DNA of 30,808 nucleotides, taken from Euprymna scolopes (taxonomy: Eukaryota > Mollusca > Cephalopoda > Sepiida > Sepiolidae). This document shows positions 21,240 through 29,983 of the stretch, piece by piece. A program made the position numbers and the translations under genes. Position 1 is the stretch's first letter, and each line of letters opens with the position of its first letter. The DNA lies in NCBI GenBank assembly GCA_024364805.1, contig CM044488.1, forward strand, positions 36,480,060 through 36,510,867, read 5' to 3'. The notes beneath the pieces are model-generated. The model saw nothing but the letters and a program-made list of their open reading frames with translations. It made no database searches and was not told the origin of the DNA.

Positions 21240-22960
21240 GTGTGACATCCACCTAATTACAAGAAGACAAAGCAGGAAACAAATTGGCAGAAATGTGTGG
21301 ATATAGATCAAAGATGTGAGGTATAAGGTCTGCAAGAAGAAAAGGGACTCTATTGCTGTTTTCTCATGGATAAGACAAATGAAACCTAGTAGAAATATTG
21401 TGCAGCAAGGTGAACAGCAAGGTGAAGCCATTGTTTTAACAAATGCAAAACGCTACAAAGATAAGGACGAACAACTTGGCATGCATAATGACGGTTATGG
21501 CATGTAACACCCATCAGAATTCAGCATCAGCAAACAGTAGATGTTGGAAAGTTTGCAGGTATAAATGATAAGCATTAATCATTCATTCAAAAACTGGCCA
21601 CAAAAGATCTCAACTGAAAAGTTTCACCTCCCACGAATAGCAAAAGTTGTTATCATGCAAATTCTGGTAACACCAACAACAGAAATTAAGTGAAGCTCTA
21701 AAACAGATGACGGCATGCAAGGCAACAACAGGACCAGATGACGTGGTATCAAAATTGTGGAAGTCATGCCACCTGCATGGCAGTGCATAGTTTGCTCAAC
21801 TTTTTAACCAGATTATCAGTGAAAAGAATATCCCTGATGAATGGCAGCTGAGCACAACTGTACCCATCTAGAAAGGCTGCCTAGCTGACTCCTTTCTTAT
21901 AAAATGAAACTCCTTGAATGGATCACTAATGCATCCAACAGATTGCCAAACCCAGCTTTAATCAGTTTGTGAAAACTGACTACTTTTTAAAAAAAACTGA
22001 GAAACAAAAGCAAATTCATGTGGCTTTTCTTAACCATCAAAGTACATTTCATTGAGTACTGCATCAAGTCATATGGTATCCTTTGTGATACCATGAATTT
22101 CCTGAAGAGTTGATCAACTGGATGAGGTTGTATGCAAACTCAAGAAACCGCCTGCTCATTACTGTTGGAATATCAGCTGACTTAGATATTACTGTCTATG
22201 TTCAGCTTTATCACATCTATTGTTCATTCTGGTCATGAATAACTCTGGATCTGCAACAAAAACCACCTTGTACATTTCTATATTCAGACGACATAATTCT
22301 GGTTTTAGCAGACAAAAATGATTTTCAACATTGTGGAACGATTGTCTTGTACAACTTGGTCTACAACTCAACATCAAAGAATATTTCTTCAAATGTCATC
22401 CAATATTTGGGGGTCAAGATTTGCTGCCGATGGAAGTCTGAAGCCCAAGCTCATAACACACATGAATGCAGCTTGGATGCAACTCCAAGTTCAATAAGAT
22501 CAATGACTGGCTGAAATCCAAGATGCATTGCTCAGTCATCAAACTATTCACAATTTATGATGAATGTTGGCCAGTCATGAATAAGCTAAGAGAACAATCT
22601 CAGTATCATTGCAACAAGGATGTTGCATTGGATATCAGGCATTACTCAACCACATAATCGATGACCAGTTTGGTGTCACTCCATATCCTCAACAATTATC
22701 AATAAGCTTCATGAATTTCGACTGAGATGGTATGGTCAGATCCTGTGAGTAAATGACAGCCTTGCCAAGTTTACAGTTGAGAGCTGCCGGCTAAAAGGAT
22801 TGCTAAAATAGTGTTGGCGTAACACACTTCACCAGGACTTGAAAAATCACTAGTATGCATGACGGTCAGGCACACAAAGGAAATGGAGGGACAAAATAAC
22901 ATATGCAGACTTTGTAATAGGATATGGGAATATGTAAGAAAGAAAAAGAAGACTGGAACT
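21240..22960 (+). pseudogene. LINE (non-LTR) reverse transcriptase relic
   Basis: Plus-strand pieces follow the order of LINE ORF2. Near 21715-21850 come ATGPDDVVSKLWK-like residues and FNQIISEKNIPDEWQL in shifted frames. A catalytic block FLYSDDIILVLADKN lies at 22276-22320 (YSDD box at 22281-22292, usually YADD). YLGVKICCRWKSE is near 22405, and an RLRWYGQIL then NTLHQDL tail spans about 22715-22840. Stops and frameshifts are frequent; the endonuclease part is not visible. It may belong to the group whose fragments lie in SEC13 introns, but this was not established. A 26-base A-run at 23078-23103 could be its tail. Confidence 0.75.
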
Positions 22961-23077
22961 ATTTTTTTTTTTTAATAGGTGGATATGCTGACTTCTTAAA
23001 ATTATATTAATATGTTTTTCCAGGGCAGAAAACCAATCATTGTCAGTATGATTTGTATCTAGTAAAATATTTTGGTA

Positions 23078-23103
23078 AAAAAAAAAAAAAAAAAAAAAAA
23101 AAT
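23078..23103 (+). repeat. Poly(A) run, possible LINE tail
   Basis: About 26 consecutive A follow about 120 bp after the last LINE-like coding similarity, on the same strand. The position suits a LINE 3' UTR plus tail, but long A/T runs are common across this window. Confidence 0.4.
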
Positions 23104-24112
23104 TGAAAAGAAAGAAATAAAAACCTTCGTGTTTAATAAAACATTAAATTTTATTAAATAAATAGAAATTCGTTTTGTTGTAAGAAAATAAAATTTGATT
23201 GGAACAATTTTTTATTTTTATTTTTTCATAACTGTTTTTTACTTTTTTAATAATGATTTTTTCAATTTTAGGGTCAACATCAAAGACTGCATTTTCATCA
23301 AAAATAAAACTTAAGAAAGCATGACCATAAAAAAGAATTAAAAATAACATTTTTTTTTTTAATGTAGAAAGAAAACAAAACAAAAACATTTTGTCCAATC
23401 TCATTGTTTTGTTGTTTTTTGTTTACTTGCCTCCCAATAATGGAAGATCAGTTTTATTGTGGAGAATTTATTCCCCTGAAGAGATGTCACTCTGAACTAG
23501 AAACAAAAATACCTGTATAGTTTTATCGGCACTGATTTCTAATAAGGGGCTCCATAGCTGCATCCTTCTTCCTCTCTCCTACCCAAAAGGAAAGGGTAAT
23601 GTCTGGAGGGTGGCCTTATCCTAAGAACAAATAGATACTACACTTTGAAGTGGATTCTTTTTAACCAGTTGATTTGTTGGTTTCTTTTATGGCATATTAA
23701 CCCATTTGAGGTTATCTTTTTTACTCACCTCCCTCTAAGGGCCAAGTATGACACAAGGTGAAACTTATTTAGCAATGGCTCTATCCCAACAATAAGTTGT
23801 TTGGAAAAAAAAAAAAAAAAAAAAAACTAATTCTGCCGATATTTTTCCGGTCACAATCGCCGGAAATGTCCGAAAGCAATCAGCTTTGATTAATGTGGAA
23901 ATATTTTCCTTATATCAGACAATTGCCATTCAATTTGGACAATCCCCTTTTTATGGGGAGCTGGTTTCCCCCACAACATCTTGGGGAAACAGAAAATAAA
24001 AAAAAAGCTGCCCTGCAGTAAATACTGGCCCACAGTCAAAGTTGACCTCATTAAAACGTGCACCTGCCAATTCTAAATAGTTAAATAAATTCAAACGTGT
24101 TTCTGTTAGTAT
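23104..24112. other. Intergenic stretch, no gene seen
   Basis: Very AT-rich up to 23450, then more mixed. 23662-23715 matches a repeat at 13195-13262 (see findings). A-run at 23806-23826. No coding signal. Confidence 0.5.
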
Positions 24113-24200
24113 TTCGCGGTGGCCCAATGGTTAATGTCGCACGCTTTTTTTTTCACACTTTAATTTCCAACTTCGCCTCAAAGATTCAGGTTCGATCCTC
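24113..24200 (+). repeat. tRNA-derived SINE head
   Basis: GCGGTGGCCCAATGGTTAAT (24116-24135) contains an A-box-like TGGCCCAATGG (24120-24130). A B-box GGTTCGATCC at 24189-24198 is a consensus match. Order and spacing (about 59 nt between box ends) fit an RNA polymerase III tRNA-type promoter. The interval includes a T-run (24145-24153) where a tRNA would have its anticodon arm, so it is not an intact tRNA gene. The 3' body and tail are unclear (perhaps to about 24300). Confidence 0.7.
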
Positions 24201-24794
24201 ATACTTACCTACCAAAACTTTTTTTTACAATTTTACCCCTCCCCACCAGTTTTGATTTACCCAAAACCACACACACCTCCAAACACCCCGCTAGTTATAA
24301 TTAATTGAACAAGTCATCCATATCTCTTAATTATCTATGCATTTCTTTTATGCCGATTCAATCACGCTCTAATATTTCTTAATGTCTGTGAGTATTTAAA
24401 AAAAGGCTGATTTTCTTTCTTTTCAGTGTGGCCATACATAAACACCACAAATATGCATGTAAATTAGATGAAAAAAGAATGTCTCTTTATTTCTATATAA
24501 CCTGGTATTTGGTACAACATTCAGCTGAGTCAAGCTGAAATAGTTTCTGCTAGGAAATTAAATCCACAAGCAACCCTCAGTCACATGGATATCGGGTCAG
24601 GGGAGATAACTACTTTTGTGTTTTTGCAGGGAAGTTATCACCGTCCTTCCATATACGATATCTGGCATTTCCAAATAAATCGGTTTGGTACTGACCTAGT
24701 TTTAACACTGCATAACTTTGGTAGTCTAATGAGAACCAGTGTGTCAACTAAATTATGTCTTCTATAATAATAATGATGACAATAACTCCAGAGA
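24201..24794. other. Intergenic stretch, no gene seen
   Basis: Possibly the SINE body at first (pyrimidine-rich, 24220-24290), then unremarkable AT-rich sequence. A 60-codon plus-strand frame at 24585-24767 shows no family likeness. Confidence 0.4.
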
Positions 24795-24836
24795 ACACAA
24801 GCCATAATCAAAAAGAAATCTGATTATGGCTTGTGT
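24795..24836. repeat. Perfect inverted repeat, 16 bp arms
   Basis: ACACAAGCCATAATCA (24795-24810) and TGATTATGGCTTGTGT (24821-24836) are exact reverse complements with a 10 nt loop. A diverged direct copy of the right arm, GATGATGGCTTGTGTG, occurs again at about 24960-24975. Confidence 0.9.
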
Positions 24837-24865
24837 GACTATGAGTGAGTAAAAAAAAATTAATA

Positions 24866-24893
24866 AAAATAATAATAATAATAATAATAATAA

Positions 24894-24924
<31 letters not shown>

Positions 24925-25012
24925 AAGAATAATAAGTTGTTCTCAAAGACTATTCTTTGATGATGGCTTGTGTGAAAACTAGTGAGTGAATAATGATAAT
25001 GATGATAATGAT
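24866..25012. repeat. Trinucleotide microsatellite (AAT)n(AAG)n
   Basis: AAT repeats pass into about ten AAG/GAA repeats, then imperfect AAT. A short ATGATAATG repeat follows near 24992-25012. The minus-strand poly-Phe/Leu frame over it is repeat translation, not a gene. Confidence 0.95.
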
Positions 25013-25022
25013 ATAGAAGCAA

Positions 25023-25859
25023 AGCAACTTATGAAATAATTTATAAATTTTCAAATGAAATCAAAGAAATAGAATAAATAAGTGTAGTGGTTGTGGACAA
25101 ATAGGTCATGAGTACATTAAATCTACCAATACATGGACTTTTTGTTTAAACCATATCAAATGAGTTAAATAGTTATGGTTACTCGAAATATATAGTTTCA
25201 ATATTAAGTGTTATAAAAGTTGTTTTTTTTTCATTCTAATTTCCAAAATACCATAAGTGCTTTTAAAAAGTTCAGTTATAATTTTTGAAAAATTCTACGT
25301 CCATGATCTTATCTCATACTTCAATACAACTTGTTAGTCAATCGTTGCTGAGGTGTATGTTCCTTATTTTAATGTATAAAAACGATTTAAAAAAAAAATT
25401 TTTTTTTTATTTTGCAGTTTTCATAAGGGATTGAAAATAGTTTTGCAATTAGAGCTTTTTTATGCTCCCTGCAAATAAAAACGATTTAGTGCAATACCAG
25501 TGTCAACGATTAATGATGTGGAAGTACCAGGAATTATTAAAAAAAAATGTGACACAAAACTGGTTCAGTCATTTCAAGGATGAGATACCAGCCTTGAAAA
25601 CAAGTTGTATGTTGAAACTATGAAAAGATGTTGTACTTGGACCATTTGAGACAGGCTAATTTGGGAAACACTAATAACTGTAGTGAGTACATAATACTTT
25701 TCAAGTCTACGATCTGACATTCATCAATCAAGCACGTTAATTCTCCAGCACACATTGTTAATTTTACAAAGCATGAAACTATCCACAGTTTAGAGCTTGC
25801 ACCATCAAATTATCTTTTTCAAGCATTTGGTTCATTTCATGAATGTTCATTATTATTTC
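25023..25859. other. Intergenic stretch, no gene seen
   Basis: AT-rich sequence with A/T runs near 25387-25412. Nothing recognised. Confidence 0.4.
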
Positions 25860-26275
25860 ATCTTTCGTCATCTTGTTTCATTTTGAGGTTAAAGATTTCA
25901 TGAATGACTTCCCACATCCCCTGTCTGTTGCCATTTTTACTTGCATCACCTGCTAGGATCAGAGCCATTGACATTGAATTAAGACAGTTTGTAGTGTGTC
26001 TGACAACAGGTGATGTCGCTATATCAGTTGAGATGTCATGGTATACAATTTCTCATGGAAGCTTTTACAAGACTGCAACTTGATGCATTCGATGTCGTTT
26101 TAACATTTTAGCGTCAACCATATTTAAGAGTAAAGGTCGAAGGTGTGTTGCCACATTCACATATGATGGGTTCCTTGCAGTTTGTAAAATTGTCAACAGC
26201 TGCCTGAAAATTCTCCATGTGGCAGATACATGTCTTATAGTCAGAGCAAATGACCCAATTTTTTGCCAAGGCAGT
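25859..26275 (-). pseudogene. Degraded coding-like stretch, family not recognised
   Basis: Two minus-strand open stretches in different frames. The upstream one (about 26275-26115) reads NWVICSDYKTCICHMENFQ then KEPIICECGNTPSTF, with several Cys that look like a metal-binding arrangement. The downstream one (about 26045-25859) reads IVYHDISTDIATSPVVRHTT then LILAGDASKNGNRQGMWE and ends MKQDDER with a stop. Composition is balanced and unlike the AT-rich background, suggesting former coding sequence. It could be an old retrocopy or an unrecognised transposon ORF. Confidence 0.35.
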
Positions 26276-26797
26276 GATTTTTTAAAACACTTTCAATACC
26301 TACGACAATTTTTGTTCTCATAGGAGTCAGATTTTAACTGATGGATTGGGTTGCAAATGGTCGCTTTTTGACTTGTAAACTAACTAAATTGTAAAGCTGT
26401 AAGGAGTGAACCGGCACAAAAACAAGACACAACAGAATATACTTTAAACACTAATGAACTATTCAATCTGGAAATATAAAAAAAAATTGATTCAACCTAG
26501 CAGAGAAATTTTATAATGATGAACTTTAAATAAATGTTACTTCAGGTTATTTTCTATTAGCTGACTGCCTGGCGTTGCCCGGTCGTACAATATGCTTAAA
26601 CAGATTTTAATTTATGCAAATTGCACATGTATTATTATAGAATCAACCCTCTATTGATTATTATATTTTACGCCGAATAATTTGCCTGGTGAACTAATTG
26701 GCAAAAAAAATAAATAAATAATAATAATGATAATGTCATTCATCAAATTCCGTCTGTGTTTGTTTACAATATCATGTCAGCTGATATTTGGGCTTGG

Positions 26798-26940
26798 CAA
26801 TCTTAAACATAGTCTTTCTTCGCTTATAGATAAAAAAAGAAAATTTTACAGGGGAATATTTTATGTTACACCGGCTGGTAAAATGTTGCCCTGTAAAAAT
26901 TCTTTTTTATCTGTAAGAGAAGAAAGACTGTTTAAGATTG
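26798..26940. repeat. Long imperfect hairpin, ~53-57 bp arms
   Basis: The left arm starts CAATCTTAAACATAGTCTTT and the right arm ends AAAGACTGTTTAAGATTG. In between, TCTTATAGATAAAAAAAGAA-like and TTCTTTTTTATCTGTAAGAG pair, and TTTTACAGGG pairs with CCCTGTAAAA. The loop is about 34 nt (26855-26887). The 74-codon plus frame across it is not credible as a gene. Confidence 0.85.
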
Positions 26941-27075
26941 GATTTTTTTGATTTTCAATACTTTTACATAGATATGTTTTGTACAGCAATTTCTAAGAAC
27001 ACTGCCAGACATAAAGTAACCGTGTGAAATTTGCAAAAGATAGGCTCAGCCATTTTGGAACCCATGAGGAAGGAA

Positions 27076-27078
<3 letters not shown>

Positions 27079-27106
<28 letters not shown>

Positions 27107-27107
27107 T
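27079..27107. repeat. (CT)n(CA)n microsatellite
   Basis: Compound dinucleotide run inside the 5' end of the minus-strand Helitron-like element, a usual place for such repeats in these elements. Confidence 0.95.
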
Positions 27108-27295
27108 TTTATATAATAGTAGAGATATAGATATTTAACTGTTACATACTTATAAAGTATCATTAGTAATAACGAAATCAGTACTATATAGGAAATTAAA
27201 CATTTATTAATAGTAGTTCTAATAGTTTATGATTAAAAAATTTTTTTAATAGTTAATTACAAAATATATTTTAAAATTTTAGTAAAATTTTAAGA

Positions 27296-27724
27296 GCTTG
27301 TCCAGAATTCGCCCAATATTAAAAAACAAAAATAAAGAAAAATTTGTATGGTGTATGTACCCATGATGAAAAGAAAATATTGTATTAAAAAATGATGTAA
27401 ATTGATCAAGAAGTTTCATTTTTATAAAGAAAATCATTTTTAAGCGAATTTAAGTTTTCCAACATCACCTTACCCATGTTAAGAATGTCTTCCTAGAATC
27501 TCACAAGTTTGAATTATTTGGAGTTCTCTCCCTTGTTTTCAAGATGATGTCACAATATCATTGCTGTTTGTTTGGCTACAAAATTTGAATTTCTTGTTTA
27601 AAAATAAAACTACTTGATCAATTTACATGATTTTCGGTGTATGATATTTGCTTTCCGTCATGAGTATGTACATCATACAAATTTTTATTTTTAATTTTTA
27701 ATAAAGAGGGAATTCTGGACAAGC
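27296..27724. mobile_element. MITE-like element with ~137 bp terminal inverted repeats
   Basis: It starts GCTTGTCCAGAATTC and ends GAATTCTGGACAAGC, exact reverse complements. The pairing continues: ATTTGTATG-TGTATGTACCC-ATGA against TCATGAGTATGTACATCATACAAAT, and ATGTAAATTGATCAAG against CTTGATCAATTTACAT. Left arm about 27296-27436, right arm about 27588-27724, spacer about 150 bp with no open frame. A non-autonomous DNA transposon is the best reading. The target duplication is not clear and the superfamily is unknown. Confidence 0.75.
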
Positions 27725-27785
27725 AACAAATATTGTCTTTTGTTTAAACATCAGAAATTAATTAAAAATAAAATAGGACTACAAT

Positions 27786-27805
27786 TTTATTCTTTTACAT
27801 TTATT
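27786..27805 (-). terminator. Candidate polyadenylation signals of the unknown gene
   Basis: Two AATAAA hexamers on the minus strand (plus-strand TTTATT at 27786-27791 and 27800-27805) are the first met after the TGA at 28260, about 455 nt into the presumed 3' UTR. In such AT-rich sequence the hexamer alone is weak evidence. Confidence 0.3.
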
Positions 27806-28259
27806 TAGCCAATCCTAAACTCCCTAATATGTGATCTGACTCGCAGAAACAGAAAGGTTCCCGATCTCTGGGTTACAATCACACTTTGTATGACACTGGT
27901 AGTTTGGCTGCATTATTAGACATAGTATGACACGTAGCTTTTAAAGTCAGTAATGATAATCAGAAAAGCATTAGTAATAAAACAAGTTGCAGATTGAATA
28001 GGTTTTACTTGATGTGGCTCTTTTCATAGTAAATCAACCATTTCTGCGTTGATTTGATACAAAGACAATATATTAAAAACAAGCTACTGTATACATTTAA
28101 TTGAAAACATGTTGCCGTTGTTAGCGATAAAACAATGGTTGGAAAAACAGCCGAATTGTTGGAAACAATAAGCCATCATCATGGTTATATGCATCTCATC
28201 CTTGCTATTCATTCAACTTTTTTTCTATTTAATTTCTCGCTTTTTTACTCATAATAATC
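27806..28259 (-). other. Presumed 3' UTR of the unknown gene
   Basis: It lies between the TGA at 28260 and the first AATAAA signals on the minus strand. No coding potential or repeat recognised. Extent inferred only from the hexamers. Confidence 0.3.
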
Positions 28260-28591
28260 TCATTCTTTGTGCTCTTCACTGGAAGCTGGATGAGCAACAA
28301 GTTTTTGGTAGTTTTCAAAAAACGAATTCATCGAAGGGGTTAAAGGTTTTTCCTGATATGCCATTTTTAAACTCTCTGCAGAGGAGACTGGTAAAGACTC
28401 AGAACTTTTCGTCTGCCCCTGCTCTTCCATCGTCGTCGATGTTGGAGGTACATAATGTTGATCGGGGTTTACAACTGTGGGGACCAGGTAGGTTCCCTTA
28501 TCTTCCAATGGAACACCTGAAGAGCTTTGGTTACGGGCATCATAAAGCTGCTGTAATTGGTAAGGCAGGGAATTAGTCTTGGGTGCGGTCT
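28260..28591 (-). CDS. 3'-terminal coding exon of an unrecognised gene
   Basis: The minus-strand open frame begins after an acceptor (TTTTGTTATATAG, with the AG at 28593-28592) in phase 2. It encodes 109 residues and ends in TGA. The peptide starts TAPKTNSLPYQLQQLYDARN and ends KLVAHPASSEEHKE. It is rich in Ser, Pro, Glu and Gln, has no membrane segment or Cys/His cluster, and is probably a disordered C-terminal tail with a more ordered stretch around MAYQEKPLTPSMNSFFENYQ. I do not recognise the family. Balanced composition, the acceptor and an intact frame amid multiply broken DNA support a real exon. The 131-codon plus-strand frame over the same place is its antisense shadow. Earlier exons should lie to the right, mostly beyond the window. 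SEC13 lies downstream in the same orientation. Confidence 0.6.
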
Positions 28592-29145
28592 CTATATAAC
28601 AAAAGAAACAAAAGTAAAATAAAGTCAATATTTGTATATCATTTCAATATTAAACTAAATATAAATACCTAAAAAATAACGAAGGACTACTTTTTTAATG
28701 TTGTGACAATTAGAATTGCAATTGGGAATCCAAAAACTTCAAACTTTTGAGGATATTGAAATCGGAAAAATTTGTACCTATTTCCTAATGTCATAAATGA
28801 TTCTTTTAATTGTTTTTCTTTTCTTGTTTGATTTATTTAAAACTTAATTTACCATTGCTGGTACTAATGATAAATAATTATTAATTTTAAACTAAAAATA
28901 AAATTAAAATCTATAGATCATCTTCCACAAGTGTATTTTTTATATTTGTGGAAGTGTATGCACATATCTCATGTGTTTCCATAGCAATCCAAAAATTAAA
29001 ACACACCCACCCAATAACTAAATATTTAGAGGTTTTAAAAGAATTGGAATCAGGAATTTAGAACAGAATTGGTAATTGTATTAGAATCGAAAATAATATT
29101 GGAATTATGCCATCACTAATATTTTTAATAAATAATTACCTATCA

Positions 29146-29235
29146 AACATGCAGCCAGCAGGCCACATGTGGCCCTTTGCAAGTTTATTTGCAGCCCACA
29201 CAGACCATTTTTTAATACATTTTGAAAACATGGGG
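29146..29235 (+). repeat. Possible hAT-type transposon terminal fragment
   Basis: CAAACATGCAGCCAGCAGGC then CACATGTGGCCC followed by TTTGCAGCCCAC resembles the subterminal GTCAAACxxGCGGCCCGCGGGCCACATGxGGCCC pattern of non-autonomous hAT elements. No partner end or 8 bp target duplication was found. Confidence 0.35.
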
Positions 29236-29920
29236 TAAATAGAGAAAAATACCAAAATATGAAATTTCATGAAAAAGTATCCTTGCTTTATGTCCTAAAT
29301 AATAATACAATTTCATAATTAACACTTGTCATCTGATAAAACTGGGAACTATGCAAAAATTTCATCCTAACATGCTAAAGATGATCAATAACAAGAAGTT
29401 GCCTCAAAACAAGAAAAGTCTTTGAATAATAAATGTTCATTTTGAGCTATCATAATTCATGCGCATTGCCTTTGTTGCTGTTGCATTCAACTACAAGTGA
29501 ATTGTGTTGCCTTTTAAATTTGTTATAGTGAAACATTTATATCTCATGTGAATTTCTTTCATTATATTCTTTTGTTAAGTTATCTATATGACTGTACTTG
29601 CATTCTTGAATAGAGTCAAACTATTGAATGTTGCTAAATTAAAAAAATATTCTACAATAATATTTATTTAAGGATTTCAATTGTAATTGTAGGAGTACTG
29701 CCCTCATGCCCTCATCATGAGTTTGACGTTCTGGACCTAGAGAATGAGGGTGGGAGTTATAAGTTGCTAAGGTTTATCACCAAATTCATTTTAAATACAA
29801 ATAAAAATATAATTTAATAAACTTAAAAATGCAGGTAATAAAAAATAAAAATGAAGGAAGAGAGAAATAAGTATATTCTCTATAAACTAGAGTAGAATAG
29901 TAGTCATAATAATTCAAAAT

Positions 29921-29946
29921 TATCTCTCTCTCTCTATATATATATA

Positions 29947-29980
<34 letters not shown>
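29921..29980. repeat. Compound (CT)n(TA)n(CA)n microsatellite
   Basis: Three dinucleotide runs in series. The minus-strand frame beginning MCVCVCVCV is repeat translation. Confidence 0.95.

Positions 29981-29983
<3 letters not shown>

Larger units (their letters stand above)
26557..27125 (-). mobile_element. Short non-autonomous Helitron-like element
   Basis: On the minus strand it starts A|TCTCTACTATTATATAAAAG followed by (TG)n/(GA)n. It ends with a near-perfect hairpin CCGGGC-AAC-GCCAGG, seven bases, then CTAA|T. A/T flanks without target duplication, a TC start and a CTRR end after a hairpin match Helitron structure. It is about 569 bp with no transposase coding; a long internal hairpin is listed separately. 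It lies between the unknown gene and SEC13. Confidence 0.75.

Noticed and set aside
21099-21431. 110-codon minus-strand frame with Cys/Leu-rich sequence
   Set aside because: Antisense to the 5' part of the LINE relic; hydrophobic look arises from reversing purine-rich sequence.
23144-23404. 86-codon minus-strand frame
   Set aside because: Sequence is almost wholly A/T; Phe/Lys/Ile composition is what chance frames give here.
24113-24200. Functional tRNA gene
   Set aside because: A and B boxes are present but the anticodon arm position is occupied by a T-run and no acceptor stem pairs, so SINE head is the better call.
24866-24930. CRISPR-like repeat array
   Set aside because: Pure trinucleotide microsatellite without spacers, in a eukaryotic setting.
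24762-25022. 86-codon frame with poly-Phe and poly-Leu
   Set aside because: Direct translation of the (AAT)(AAG) microsatellite.
28181-28576. 131-codon plus-strand open frame
   Set aside because: It is antisense to the better-supported minus-strand terminal exon, lacks splice or start context, and begins in a T-rich hydrophobic run typical of reversed AT-rich DNA.
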